Shown here: positions 44,422 through 53,829 of the stretch, piece by piece
Layout: each line of letters opens with the position of its first letter
Numbering within the stretch: the first letter of the stretch is position 1
Assembly: GCF_001029435.1 (NCBI RefSeq)
Contig: NZ_LDOV01000037.1
Coordinates: forward strand, 124,001-188,000
Direction of reading: 5' to 3'
Origin: Photobacterium aphoticum
GTDB taxonomy: Bacteria; Pseudomonadota; Gammaproteobacteria; Enterobacterales; Vibrionaceae
DNA: 64,000 bases
Made by a program: the position numbers and the translations under genes
Notes under the pieces: model-generated
The model's database searches: none
What the model was told of the DNA's origin: nothing
What the model saw: only the letters and a program-made list of their open reading frames with translations

Positions 44422-46593
44422 ATGAGAATCCAATTTAAAGCAGCATGCCTCGCATCAGCTGTTGCACTCGCACTGACAGGATGTGGTGATGATGACAATG
44501 CAACGAATGCGAAAATTTCGTCTGTTGCACCGACTGTCGCAACGGAAGATGTGCAATTTAGCTATGCCGTAAAAGTCGCAAATGCTGAAAAAGTGACGTA
44601 TGCATTGACGACAGCGCCTACCGGCATGGCGATCAGCGAGACAGGGGTCGTCACTTGGACGCCAGGGGAAGGGGTACTGACCTCTGATGAGGTTCATGTG
44701 AAAGTGACCGCTGACGGTCATGTACTGGATCATAAGTTTACCATTGTGGTCACCCCGGTGAACGATGCGCCGGTACTGTCCGCCGTTGGACCACAGCGTG
44801 CCTATGCGGGAGAACGGTATTCATTGCAACTTGTCGTCAATGATCCCGATGATAACAATGATGGTCAGCAATTACGCTTTACCCTACAAGGGGGCCCAGA
44901 AGGACTGATCATCAGCCCAACAGGGGAAGTGACGCTGACATCTTCCGTGACACAATCACAGTTGCATGACACCGTGACCGTCAGCGTAAAAGATGGCGGT
45001 GAAGATGGCGCACAAGCATCCACGATCTCTTTCTCCTTAGATGAAATTTATCGCTATATCGTTTCAGGGGCATTAACGGATTATTACGATAATACGCAGA
45101 TCCCGAACGGCACGGTGGTATTTGCTTCTAACGGCGAGCGTTTGGCTGAAACAACGTCGGATGAAAACGGAGAATATACGCTGGCTGTGGAAGACCGTTT
45201 GGTCGGCGAGCGTATTACCGTTTCTGCTGATGCGGTTGGTTATCGTGAAGCGGCCAAGACGATCTCTTTGGCTGAAACGGTTTTGATACAGGAGCTGCAG
45301 CTACCGCCTATTCACAGTTCTCAACAGTTTGACCCAACGCAGCCAACAGACGTAGCGGTGGAAGGCGTGACCTTAGTGACCTTGCCTGCTAACGGGCTGG
45401 TGGACAGTAACGGTAATGCGCCAGTGGGCGCAGTGACGGCGGAATTGACTATCATTGATCCTGCGTCAGATATCCACCTTATGCCGGGTGATATGGTGAC
45501 ACCGGATCCAAGCAATCCTGATGCATTGGTACCGATTGAATCTTTCGGTGCGATTACGGCGACTTTCGTTGATGAAGCCGGAAATGAGCTGCAATTGGCT
45601 GAGGGTCAAACGTCTGCAATCCGCATTCCGGTCTCGGGTTATAACCCGCCAGCGACCATCCCGCTGTATTACTACGATCCTATCGCGGGGATGTGGTTTG
45701 AAGAAGGCGAAGCCACGCTGGTGAATGCGGCGGATGGTGATTTTTATGAAGGCACCGTGTCGCATTTTACAACCTGGAATGCTGACCGCCGTTATGAAAC
45801 CATCTTTATCAATGGCTGTGTGGCGGATACTGCGGGTGCCCGTATCGCGAATGTGCGTGTGAATATGGAAGGGGTGAACTACAGTGGTCGTTCATCTACC
45901 TACAGTGATATTGACGGTAACTTTGCAATCCCTGCACGTATCAATAGTACGCAGTTAGTCTCGGCCACGTTTGGACAGTCAAGCCGTGTACAAACGGTGA
46001 TCAGTTCTGCGGTGGATAATAACCTGCCGGATTGTTTGTTGCTTGATACTGCATCGACGCAAATTACCCTGCGTTGGGGGGAAAGACCGCGTGATTTGGA
46101 TTCTCATTTCCTCGGCCCTAACGGACAAGATGGTCAGTTCCACGTGAGCTTTAGTAATAAACAAGTCACGGTGAATGATAAGTTGATCTTCTTGGATGTC
46201 GATGACACCAGCAGCTTTGGACCAGAAGTGGTTTCGCTATACGATTTCCCTGCGGCGGGGACGTACGGTTATTTTGTTCACAACTATAGTGGTGAAACGG
46301 TCACCTGGAATGGTGCGCGAGTGAATCTCAATATTGATGGCTATAACCGTGCTTATACCCCACCGGGTGGTTCGCTACTGCGTTATTGGCATGTGTTCAA
46401 TATTGAAGTGGATGAGCTTGGTGGGTATGAAGTGGTGCGTATTAATGAATGGAAAGATTCATTAGATATGTCAACGCCACCGACCATTGTGATCCCAACC
46501 GCGCCTCGTCATTTGGCGGCTCCGAAGACCTTCGATAAGCCAATGCATCCTCTTTTGGATAAATTGATGCAAGAGAAGTACTACGCCAAGTAA
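44422..46593 (+). CDS. Large surface lipoprotein with Ig/cadherin-like domains
   Basis: A 723-aa lipoprotein: signal peptide with lipobox LTGC. The N-terminal third has two cadherin/Ig-like repeats (segments such as VTYALTTAPTGMAISETGVVTWTP and the VNDAPVLSAVGPQ linker). A carboxypeptidase-regulatory-like fold follows (YIVSGALTDYYDNTQIPNGTVVFASNG, about 215-295), and a second near VADTAGARIANVRVNMEG. The C-terminal part, beginning ITLRWGERPRDLDSHFLGP, resembles the DUF2135-like domain of surface proteins. AAGGAAG supports the ATG at 44422 rather than upstream starts. Likely a cell-surface adhesion or scaffold protein. Confidence 0.8.
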   Translation: MRIQFKAACLASAVALALTGCGDDDNATNAKISSVAPTVATEDVQFSYAVKVANAEKVTYALTTAPTGMAISETGVVTWTPGEGVLTSDEVHVKVTADGHVLDHKFTIVVTPVNDAPVLSAVGPQRAYAGERYSLQLVVNDPDDNNDGQQLRFTLQGGPEGLIISPTGEVTLTSSVTQSQLHDTVTVSVKDGGEDGAQASTISFSLDEIYRYIVSGALTDYYDNTQIPNGTVVFASNGERLAETTSDENGEYTLAVEDRLVGERITVSADAVGYREAAKTISLAETVLIQELQLPPIHSSQQFDPTQPTDVAVEGVTLVTLPANGLVDSNGNAPVGAVTAELTIIDPASDIHLMPGDMVTPDPSNPDALVPIESFGAITATFVDEAGNELQLAEGQTSAIRIPVSGYNPPATIPLYYYDPIAGMWFEEGEATLVNAADGDFYEGTVSHFTTWNADRRYETIFINGCVADTAGARIANVRVNMEGVNYSGRSSTYSDIDGNFAIPARINSTQLVSATFGQSSRVQTVISSAVDNNLPDCLLLDTASTQITLRWGERPRDLDSHFLGPNGQDGQFHVSFSNKQVTVNDKLIFLDVDDTSSFGPEVVSLYDFPAAGTYGYFVHNYSGETVTWNGARVNLNIDGYNRAYTPPGGSLLRYWHVFNIEVDELGGYEVVRINEWKDSLDMSTPPTIVIPTAPRHLAAPKTFDKPMHPLLDKLMQEKYYAK

Positions 46594-46622
46594 CACTGAC
46601 GCTTTCCTATCATAATACGATC

Positions 46623-46680
46623 AAGCCCGCCTATTAGTGAGTTGCTATGAGTAAGTCACTACCAGCGGGCTTTGCCTTTT
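46623..46680 (+). terminator. Terminator after surface lipoprotein gene
   Basis: AAGCCCGC (46623-46630) pairs with GCGGGCTT (46665-46672), with a long loop that itself contains weaker pairing, and a T-rich tract follows. Confidence 0.65.
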
Positions 46681-46863
46681 TTGGGTAGCGGTCATGGGGG
46701 ACAGGGTATGAAGTTGCAGGTCATGAGAGTGCAGGTGATTAAGTAAAGGGGCTATAGCGGCAACATGAATAGCACGAGCAATAACACGGGCGTCAATTGG
46801 TATTAGGGGCAAAATTGGGTAGAATCTGCGTCCTATTTCTTCAATCGGTGTTAGGTAATCGCC

Positions 46864-47070
46864 ATGCATAATTTGACCTTGTTGTCTGAGGCTGAAAAGA
46901 ATCGAATCGAACTGGATAAGCAGGCGGCTTACGCGGTGTGGCAAGTGAAGAACGGCAAAAAAGGCTATGAAGTGTTTGCAGAAATCGCCAACGGCGTGGA
47001 TGACGACGATGAACGCGAATTTTTTGAACGCGCCGTGAGCAAATACAAGATCCAGATGGGCATGGCCTGA
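46864..47070 (+). CDS. Small DUF3283-like protein
   Basis: A 68-aa highly charged helical protein (MHNLTLLSEAEKNRIELDKQAAYAVWQVKNGK). It resembles the small DUF3283 proteins of vibrios as I remember them. It is followed by a strong terminator, so it is a single-gene transcript. The function is unknown. Confidence 0.65.
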   Translation: MHNLTLLSEAEKNRIELDKQAAYAVWQVKNGKKGYEVFAEIANGVDDDDEREFFERAVSKYKIQMGMA

Positions 47071-47130
47071 TACATCGACCTTGGATGTCGTCGATTAAGT
47101 ATACTTATACAGACCAAGATCATGATTATT

Positions 47131-47152
47131 AGGCGCGCTACGCGCCTTTTTT
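47131..47152 (+). terminator. Terminator
   Basis: AGGCGCG, a 3-base loop, CGCGCCT and six T. It separates the DUF3283-like gene from the two-component operon. Confidence 0.9.
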
Positions 47153-47271
47153 GATTCAGTTTGGTATCGTGTTTGGAATGAAAATCACTTTTGTCCGCGC
47201 GAAAGACGGCGAGGGCAATACAGCGTTTTGGCATTGCCATAACGGCAGTGAAAAAACGAAAGGAAGATGTA

Positions 47272-47997
47272 ATGAGTATAAGCAAGACGGTATTGGTGGT
47301 TGATGACGACCAGGATATTCGCGAATTGCTGGATGAGTACCTGACCAAAGCCGGCTTCACCGTAAGCACTGCAGCGGAAGGGGAAGAAATGAAACGCCGC
47401 TTAGCCATGGGGTATCCGGATCTGATCTTATTGGATGTGATGATGCCGGGCGATGACGGTTTCACCCTGTGCCAATACATTCGCAAAACCTCGGATGTGC
47501 CGATCATCATGCTGACCGCCGTTTCTGATGAAATGGATCAGATCATCGGTTTAGAGCTCGGTGCGGATGACTACATTGCCAAGCCGTTTAGCCCTCGTCA
47601 GCTTATGGCGCGCATTAAAGCCTTGTTGCGTCGTGTGAAACCGACCGAAGCCCAGCAGATCCCGGCGGCGCCGAAATCCATTTATTTTGCCAACTGGCGT
47701 TTAGATACCGCCTCGCAGCGTTTGTATGATGTCGACAAAGGCAAAGATTACGAGCTGACCGGCAGTGATTTTGCTTTGCTGATGCTGTTCCTGACCCGCC
47801 CGAATGAAGTGCTGGATCGCGATACCATTTCGTTTGCGACCCGTGGGCGCGAAGCCACGCCATCTGCGCGCAGCATTGATGTGCAGTTGAGCCGTTTGCG
47901 CCAGCGTTTAGGTGACAAAGGCACCCAACAGCGTTTGATCAAAACCATTCGTGGTAATGGCTATGCGTTCAACGCTGAAGTGACCTACGAACAATAA
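47272..47997 (+). CDS. OmpR/PhoB-family response regulator
   Basis: A 241-aa regulator: receiver domain (about 1-120; acidic pair DDD, acceptor Asp in LILLDVMMPGDDG, conserved Lys in YIAKPF) and winged-helix DNA-binding domain (about 140-235, ending LIKTIRGNGYAF). AAGGAAG supports the ATG at 47272; an upstream frame does not match the family. It forms an operon with a histidine kinase (77 bases later) and a sugar-binding protein. The arrangement resembles GltR/GltS next to glucose-binding protein genes in pseudomonads. Confidence 0.92.
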   Translation: MSISKTVLVVDDDQDIRELLDEYLTKAGFTVSTAAEGEEMKRRLAMGYPDLILLDVMMPGDDGFTLCQYIRKTSDVPIIMLTAVSDEMDQIIGLELGADDYIAKPFSPRQLMARIKALLRRVKPTEAQQIPAAPKSIYFANWRLDTASQRLYDVDKGKDYELTGSDFALLMLFLTRPNEVLDRDTISFATRGREATPSARSIDVQLSRLRQRLGDKGTQQRLIKTIRGNGYAFNAEVTYEQ

Positions 47998-48073
47998 CCC
48001 CCCTTCTTTATCAACAGAGCGGGCAGCCTTACGTCGTCAGGCATCATGGAGGACGCCCGTACGGAATGTAAGT

Positions 48074-49519
48074 ATGACTCTACGTAAGTGGTGGCCAACC
48101 TCGCTGTTGGCGCGCACCCTGTGGTTTACCCTGTTAGCGGTATTTCTCGCCCAAGCCATTGCGACCGGCATTTGGTACGGACAATCTAAACAGCGTGATT
48201 TGGCCGGGTTAGAATCCGCCTCGGCCAGCATGGCCAACATGTTTGCTTCCACCGTGACCTTTTTCCAATCCTTACCGCTCGAATACCGTCACATTGTGTT
48301 GGATCAGCTGCGCAACATGGGCGGCACGCGTTTTTTCGTCTCCTTTAATCAAGAAGAAATCCGTATTGATCCGATCCCAGACTCCCTGATGAAACGCACC
48401 GCCGTGCACGTGTTTGAAGATGTGCTGGCAGAAAAGCTGCCGCGCGTGGATGTCATTCGGGTCGAGTTCTCCCGTCCGGAAACTCTGCATGTACTCAAAA
48501 ACGACATTCTGCTGAGTGACTTACCCAAATCCTGGGCCCATTACAGCTTGAGTCTGGAGCCACTGAATCCGCCGATTTTGGTGGTGCAGTTAGAGCTGGC
48601 TAAAAACGAATGGTTGTATATCGCCGCCTTGTTGCCGGCCCCGTATGTGACGCTGGAAAATCAGATCATTACCAGCCAGCAGGTGATCTTCATGTTGTTC
48701 ATGACCGCCTTGCTGTTGCTGTTCACCTTCTTCATGATCCGCCGCCAGACCAAGCCACTCAAGCGATTGGCCAACGCCGCCAACGCCATGAGTTTTGATA
48801 TTTATCAGCAGCCGTTAAAAGAAGAAGGGGCGAGTGAGTTAGTCACCGCAACCCGTGCCTTTAACCGCATGCAGTCACGCGTGCGCCGTTATATTGATGA
48901 TCGCGAACACTTGTTTTCGGCGATTTCCCATGACTTGAAAACCCCGATCACCCGCCTGCGTTTACGTGCTGAATTGATTGATGACGAAAGTAAGATCGAA
49001 AAATTTAACCGCGATTTGGATGAGCTGGAAATGATGGTGAAAGGGGCCTTGCAGACTGTGCGGGATACGGATTTGCATGAAAACCTGACTCAGGTGGATG
49101 TGAACGAGCTGCTGCGCACCATCGCCGAATGCCACAACCAAGATGAAATACGGGTACATTTGCCAAAAATCCGCATTGCGCCGTTAACCGGCAAGCCGCT
49201 GGCTCTGAAACGCTGCTTCAGTAACTTGATCGACAACGGGGTGAAGTACGGCCACGAAGTGCGTTTGATCATTGTGGATGAGCGGGAATCGCTGATTGTG
49301 ATCATCAAAGATAAAGGGCCGGGGATCCCGGAAGAAGCCTTAGAAGCGGTGTTTGAACCGTATGTGCGCGTGGCAGATGACGACGAAGGTCACGGACTGG
49401 GACTGGGGATCGCCCGTAATATTATTCACGCCCACGGTGGCGATATGGCGATAGAAAATGCGTCAGACGGTGGGCTGGAAGTGAAAGTCTACATTCCTCG
49501 GTTACTCAAAGAAGAATAA
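48074..49519 (+). CDS. Membrane sensor histidine kinase
   Basis: A 481-aa EnvZ-like kinase. TM1 is about 13-33, a periplasmic domain about 34-198, TM2 about 203-222, HAMP, then the H-box FSAISHDLKTPITRLRLRAEL (His286), N-box FSNLIDNGVKYG, DKGPGIP and GHGLGLGIA. It is the cognate partner of the adjacent OmpR-type regulator. The sugar-binding protein gene starts 4 bases after its stop, suggesting that the periplasmic domain may read the state of that protein. Confidence 0.92.
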   Translation: MTLRKWWPTSLLARTLWFTLLAVFLAQAIATGIWYGQSKQRDLAGLESASASMANMFASTVTFFQSLPLEYRHIVLDQLRNMGGTRFFVSFNQEEIRIDPIPDSLMKRTAVHVFEDVLAEKLPRVDVIRVEFSRPETLHVLKNDILLSDLPKSWAHYSLSLEPLNPPILVVQLELAKNEWLYIAALLPAPYVTLENQIITSQQVIFMLFMTALLLLFTFFMIRRQTKPLKRLANAANAMSFDIYQQPLKEEGASELVTATRAFNRMQSRVRRYIDDREHLFSAISHDLKTPITRLRLRAELIDDESKIEKFNRDLDELEMMVKGALQTVRDTDLHENLTQVDVNELLRTIAECHNQDEIRVHLPKIRIAPLTGKPLALKRCFSNLIDNGVKYGHEVRLIIVDERESLIVIIKDKGPGIPEEALEAVFEPYVRVADDDEGHGLGLGIARNIIHAHGGDMAIENASDGGLEVKVYIPRLLKEE

Positions 49520-49523
49520 ACAG

Positions 49524-50780
49524 ATGAAGTTGAAACAAATCGGGTGCGCGGTGTCATTGGCCGTCGCGGGCATGCTCAGCGCGAGCACACAAGCCGGGGA
49601 AGTGGAAGTACTGCACTGGTGGACATCCGGCGGTGAAGCGCGCTCGGTGTCGCTGCTAAAACAGAAAATGGAAGCCCAAGGCCATCAGTGGAAGGATTTT
49701 GCCATTGCAGGCGGTGGCGGTGACAGTGCCATGACGGTACTCAAAACCCGTGCTGTCTCCGGCAACCCGCCATCAGCGGCACAAATCAAAGGCCACGAAA
49801 TTCAGGAATGGGGGCGACTTGGCTTTCTGACCGATCTCAATGTGCTGGCAGAAGCGGATCACTGGCAGACCATTTTGCCGACGGTGGCTCGCGATATCAT
49901 GCAATATGACGGCAATTACGTAGCGGTGCCGGTCAATATTCACCGGGTAAACTGGCTGTGGGCTAACCCGAAAATCTTTGCCAAGGTTGGTGTGTCGGTA
50001 CCGACTACCTTGGATGACTTCTTCACCGCAGCAGAAGCCATTAAGCAAGCGGGTTACATACCGTTGGCGCACGGTGGTCAGCCGTGGCAAAACGTCACCT
50101 TGTTTGAAACCGTCGCCTTGGCCGTACTGGGGCCGCAGGATTACCAGCGTGCTTTTGTGGATCTCGATTTATCTCTGATCGCCGGCCCGAAAATGGTAGA
50201 GGTCTTCACCCAATTCCGCCGCTTCCGTGATTATGTGGATACCGACTACCGGGGCCGCGATTGGAATGACGCCACCAACATGGTCAGTCACGGAGATGCC
50301 GCGATGCAGATCATGGGGGATTGGGTAAAAGGTGAGTTTGTGGCTGATGGCAAGGTACTCGGGCGTGATTATGTTTGCGTACCTGCACCGGGCACCGCGA
50401 ATGCCTTTACCTATAACATCGACAGCTTTGCTTTCTTCAAACGCAGTGGCGAAGACAACAAACAGGCACAATATGACTTGGCTAGGGCGATTTTAGACAA
50501 ATCATTCCAGACCCCGTTTAACCTCAGCAAAGGGTCGATCCCCGTGCGTATGGATATCGACCTGACGCCGTTTGATCAGTGCGCCAAAGATGCCATGAGC
50601 GCCTTTAAACAAACGGCCGCCACAGGTGGCTTGGTGCCGAGTGTGTCACACGGCATTGCGACGACCAGTTACGTGCAGGGCGCGATCTTTGATGTGGTCA
50701 GCCAGTTCTTCAATGCCAAAACGGCGGATCCGGTGAAAGCGGCCGACAAACTGGCACGGGCCATTAAGGCGGCGATGTAA
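49524..50780 (+). CDS. Orphan ABC-type sugar-binding protein
   Basis: A 418-aa periplasmic solute-binding protein of family 1 (glucose/mannose, GtsA-like). The signal peptide ends near TQA; VLHWWTSGGEARSV and AAQIKGHEIQEWG are typical of the glucose-binding group. No permease or ATPase genes follow; SixA is next. Its tight coupling (4-base gap) to the kinase suggests a role in signalling or in supplying a transporter encoded elsewhere. Sugar identity is inferred from family resemblance. Confidence 0.85.
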   Translation: MKLKQIGCAVSLAVAGMLSASTQAGEVEVLHWWTSGGEARSVSLLKQKMEAQGHQWKDFAIAGGGGDSAMTVLKTRAVSGNPPSAAQIKGHEIQEWGRLGFLTDLNVLAEADHWQTILPTVARDIMQYDGNYVAVPVNIHRVNWLWANPKIFAKVGVSVPTTLDDFFTAAEAIKQAGYIPLAHGGQPWQNVTLFETVALAVLGPQDYQRAFVDLDLSLIAGPKMVEVFTQFRRFRDYVDTDYRGRDWNDATNMVSHGDAAMQIMGDWVKGEFVADGKVLGRDYVCVPAPGTANAFTYNIDSFAFFKRSGEDNKQAQYDLARAILDKSFQTPFNLSKGSIPVRMDIDLTPFDQCAKDAMSAFKQTAATGGLVPSVSHGIATTSYVQGAIFDVVSQFFNAKTADPVKAADKLARAIKAAM

Positions 50781-50838
50781 GTCAGGCGGATTTTTCTATA
50801 CTGATCAAAGACACTGCGATCATTACAGGGGAAGCTAC

Positions 50839-51345
50839 ATGAAGTTATTGTTTCTCGTTCGTCATGCGAAATCATCATGGGATGATCCCACATTGGATGA
50901 TCATGACCGCCCGCTCAACCCACGGGGCTATAAGAATTTGCCGGGTATGATCCACCGGTTGGATGCCTGGCAAGCCGGCCCCCAGTTGATTGCCACCAGT
51001 ACCGCCTTGCGCGCTTCAGAAACTGCATACCAGTTTGCGCACGGGTTAACATGTCAGCCCAAACTGGCGGCACACAGTGAGTTGTACACGGAATCTGCCG
51101 AGGAACTGCTGAGCTTCATTCAACACAGCAGCGACACGGTTGATCGCCTCATGCTGGTGGGTCATAACCCAGCCGTGACGGAATTGGCCCAATCTTTCGG
51201 CATGGCGGTTGAGAACATTCCCACCTGTGGCGTGGTGGTGTTCCGGTTTGCTGCCGATTGCTGGCAAGCGGTAACAGGCGAACAGGCCACTTTGTATTTT
51301 TATGATTACCCGAAGCGAGAAATTGCGCGTAATGATGGCGAATGA
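50839..51345 (+). CDS. sixA: SixA-type phosphohistidine phosphatase
   Basis: A 168-aa histidine-phosphatase superfamily protein. The catalytic motif is LVRHAKSSW (His8), with the ARG-equivalent STALRASETA and second histidine in VGHNPAVTEL. SixA removes phosphate from HPt-domain histidines or from the nitrogen PTS protein NPr. It lies 58 bases after the sugar-binding protein, possibly with its own promoter. Confidence 0.87.
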   Translation: MKLLFLVRHAKSSWDDPTLDDHDRPLNPRGYKNLPGMIHRLDAWQAGPQLIATSTALRASETAYQFAHGLTCQPKLAAHSELYTESAEELLSFIQHSSDTVDRLMLVGHNPAVTELAQSFGMAVENIPTCGVVVFRFAADCWQAVTGEQATLYFYDYPKREIARNDGE

Positions 51346-51446
51346 TTGCCTAATATTGACAGTATCGGTGAAATTACAAGCGAACGCATTGTTTTTATCA
51401 AAAACGGGTTTACAAGGCTCCCGCCAAAACGTACTATACGCGGCAT

Positions 51447-51537
51447 GGAGAGATGGCTGAGTGGTTGAAAGCACCGGTCTTGAAAACCGGCATACGTTAA
51501 TAGCGTATCTAGGGTTCAAATCCCTATCTCTCCGCCA
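51447..51537 (+). tRNA. tRNA-Ser (anticodon UGA)
   Basis: A 91-base class II tRNA including an encoded CCA. The acceptor GGAGAGA pairs with TCTCTCC, the discriminator is G, the D-arm GGCTGAGTGG is typical of tRNA-Ser, the anticodon loop CTTGAAA gives UGA, there is a long variable arm, and the T-arm is GGGTTCAAATCCC. A terminator follows directly. Its 3' end marks the left side of an AT-rich accessory segment. Confidence 0.97.
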
Positions 51538-51542
51538 CATTT

Positions 51543-51571
51543 AAGCCCCAGTCGAAAGACTGGGGCTTTTT
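51543..51571 (+). terminator. Terminator of tRNA-Ser
   Basis: AAGCCCCAGTC, GAAA loop, GACTGGGGCTT and a T-run. Confidence 0.93.
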
Positions 51572-51652
51572 CGTATGCGTTTAGTTTTGCTTCTGAAAAC
51601 CGGGATTTGAAAATCCCTACTTGAATGCAAGCCCAGCTCTCAGCCTCACATT

Positions 51653-51682
51653 AAAAAGCTGCTGAGAAATCAGCGGCTTTTT
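51653..51682. terminator. Second hairpin terminator downstream of tRNA
   Basis: AAAAGCTGCTGA, GAAA loop, TCAGCGGCTTTT with one mismatch and T on the right, A on the left. It separates the tRNA unit from the accessory genes. Confidence 0.75.
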
Positions 51683-51827
51683 GCATTTCTCGCACTCCCT
51701 TTCTTTTTGCTACTGATACCTTTCAATATCAATGAGTTAACTTCAATGTTATTATGCACTCATGATGATATGTAGAATTGTGATGTAGATGGATTCTATA
51801 AATTAAGTTGTTATATCAGTGGTGATT

Positions 51828-52736
51828 ATGGAAAAGAAAGTCAATGTAAACGAAGTCTTTGAGTATATTGACAAAAAACTCATTGAAAAAGGTGTGCCGA
51901 TAACTCACCGGTATATAGATGCTATAGGAGAGGTAAGTCAGCATTTTGATAATATACCAATTCCAATATCTCCCAAAGCTCTATTACCTGATAATGAGTT
52001 AGGTAATCAACTATGTATATGGCTAAACAATTGGTACACCAATAAATATGGTGATAACCAGAAATTTAATTCTGATCTTGGTTTCTTTTACCAAAAAATA
52101 CGAGGTGACTTATGGAAATATCGAGTTCCTAATTTTTATGGTACGTGTAATTTTTTCATCAATCAGGACCTTTCTGATAAAGGTAAAGATAATGAAACAA
52201 ATATTATGTGTATGTCTGAGAAAATGACCCAGTCGTATGTAAATGAGCTATCCGACGATGAGTTGTCGGAAATTCATTCATCTTTTACTAATGCAATTGA
52301 GGTTTTCCAGATATTTAATTCGTGGTCGTCATCGGGATTAAGGATGTTCAGTGCTATTCAAGCAGACTTAAGAAATGTTTCTATACAACTAGAAAATCAT
52401 ATCCCCCACTATGGGCAGACGAAGTGGTCATATTTGCAATGTGCTGAAAAAATCATCAAATCATGGTTGCTGAAATCTGGTGTACCTGACGAGGTATTAA
52501 AGAATAAGTATAGACACAGTATTCATAAACTTGTTAATGCATTCAATAAACATTATGTACAACAAATAAGCATAAAAGAGTTAGCTCACATTGATTGTTC
52601 TGCTGATGCTCGATATGAAGATGGAAGCTACAGCTTAGATGATATCGTAAAAACACAAGATTGGCTCTTTAAGTTAATAATTTCAATTGGTTACTCTCCG
52701 TGGTTGAGTTCTGGTATAACAAAAACATCAAGGTGA
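51828..52736 (+). CDS. Hypothetical protein of the accessory region
   Basis: A 302-aa soluble protein rich in Asn, Lys and Ile and encoded by AT-rich DNA. I do not recognise its family, and no catalytic motif is evident. The ATG at 51828 (MEKKVNVNEVFEYIDKKL) has only a weak ribosome site. It lies between tRNA-Ser and a SIR2-like gene, on the same strand with a 100-base gap, so it could be a defence partner or an unrelated cargo gene. Confidence 0.65.
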   Translation: MEKKVNVNEVFEYIDKKLIEKGVPITHRYIDAIGEVSQHFDNIPIPISPKALLPDNELGNQLCIWLNNWYTNKYGDNQKFNSDLGFFYQKIRGDLWKYRVPNFYGTCNFFINQDLSDKGKDNETNIMCMSEKMTQSYVNELSDDELSEIHSSFTNAIEVFQIFNSWSSSGLRMFSAIQADLRNVSIQLENHIPHYGQTKWSYLQCAEKIIKSWLLKSGVPDEVLKNKYRHSIHKLVNAFNKHYVQQISIKELAHIDCSADARYEDGSYSLDDIVKTQDWLFKLIISIGYSPWLSSGITKTSR

Positions 52737-52810
52737 CGCGTTACACTCGACAGTTTTTGTATGGAGTTCGGTGTGCTTGGGGAATTCATCATGGCGCACC
52801 TTATGTTCGG

Positions 52811-52817
52811 CGTTAGG
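52811..52817 (+). other. Integron-like core site upstream of SIR2 gene
   Basis: CGTTAGGC around 52811-52818 contains GTTAGGC, which fits the GTTRRRY right-hand core of attC sites. It lies 5 bases before the AGGAGA ribosome site of the SIR2 gene, where a cassette start is expected. A full attC hairpin upstream was not evident. Confidence 0.4.
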
Positions 52818-52835
52818 CGATATGAGGAGAATTCA

Positions 52836-53780
52836 TTGGTAACTTTATTTCTGGGTGCGGGCTTTTCGAAATGGGCGTTTGACTTGCCGTTAGTTAATAA
52901 TCTGTTTGATTTTGATATAGGCATCATCTCTGACGCTGAAGAGAGAAGACTTGAGCTTATCAAAAAGGACTGGGCTCTGTGGAGGGAAAGCAACCCTGAT
53001 TGCACTCCAGAAAAGTTTGTTCATTGGTGCATTGAAAAATCTAGCCACAAGAAAAGTCGAGTTATCTGGTATGTGAATCGACGCCTTACCGAGCCATTTA
53101 TGACCAGAATTCGTGGGTCATATTCAGCAGCAATGTTTGACGAACGTGTTGTTAGGGAAAATGAAAGAATTGTTGCTTTAAAACAATTCTTTGAAAAGCT
53201 GAAACTTTTTGGTTTAAACGGCATTATTACATGTAACTATGACACGATTGTTGAGTGTGCACTTGGGACATCGGGCTTTAATTATGGCGTGGTTGGAGAG
53301 CAATTAAGAGGTAGAGGAATCAACCCTCAATTTCCATGGCAAAATGCGCATTTAAGAGTTACTGGAAACACGCCATTGGTTAAGCTCCATGGCTCACTTT
53401 CGTGGGATAAAGACACAAAATATACAAGCGGTAAACCAGGAAAGGCAGGTAACGCACTAATTGTCCCCCCTGCTCCTGAAAAAGAGCCGTCATCTGAACT
53501 AAAAGAAGTTTGGGATCTTGGCGGAAATATATTATCTCAATCACAAACCATTATTATTTTTGGTTTTGCGTTTAATCCTTATGACCAAGCACTATTGGAG
53601 TTTCTTAAAAGGTTTGGTTCAAACATCAAAAACGTTCTTCTAATTGATCCCTATCCACAGGTAGAAAGAGCTAAGAGTCTATGGACTAATAGTAAAATTG
53701 AAGTGTTGGATCCTCGTAAAGAATTTGATATTGAAACGTGGATAGAGACGTGTACCGTGTCGCAAGCGGTTATCGCCTAA
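52836..53780 (+). CDS. SIR2-like NAD-binding protein, candidate defence effector
   Basis: A 314-aa protein with the SIR2 fold signature: GAGFS at residues 7-11 (NAD phosphate loop), ITCNYDTIVE near 129-138 (catalytic Asn region) and KLHGSLSW near 184-191 (His), then a C-terminal Rossmann half with TIIIFGFAFNPYD and VLLIDPYP. SIR2 domains of this kind in prokaryotes are often NADases of anti-phage systems. The TTG at 52836 is chosen because AGGAGA precedes it at ideal spacing and the fold begins there; an ATG at 52761 opens a longer frame through unrelated sequence. No second conserved effector domain is seen. Confidence 0.8.
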   Translation: MVTLFLGAGFSKWAFDLPLVNNLFDFDIGIISDAEERRLELIKKDWALWRESNPDCTPEKFVHWCIEKSSHKKSRVIWYVNRRLTEPFMTRIRGSYSAAMFDERVVRENERIVALKQFFEKLKLFGLNGIITCNYDTIVECALGTSGFNYGVVGEQLRGRGINPQFPWQNAHLRVTGNTPLVKLHGSLSWDKDTKYTSGKPGKAGNALIVPPAPEKEPSSELKEVWDLGGNILSQSQTIIIFGFAFNPYDQALLEFLKRFGSNIKNVLLIDPYPQVERAKSLWTNSKIEVLDPRKEFDIETWIETCTVSQAVIA

Positions 53781-53781
53781 C
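53775..53781 (+). other. Integron-like core site overlapping SIR2 stop
   Basis: GCCTAAC fits the RYYYAAC left-hand core of attC sites and contains the TAA stop of the SIR2 gene; AAACGG follows, as in many Vibrio attC sites. No matching right-hand core is seen in the next 60 bases, so the site is partial. Confidence 0.4.
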
Positions 53782-53829
53782 AAACGGCTATTTTATCAAT
53801 AGCTATTCATTATGGTTCTGGAGTCATAA

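Noticed and set aside
51580-51620. Possible duplicated tRNA 3' end (attachment site) just after tRNA-Ser
   Set aside because: GGGATTTGAAAATCCC is a simple palindrome and only loosely like the tRNA T-arm; no matching copy is seen at the right side of the accessory segment.
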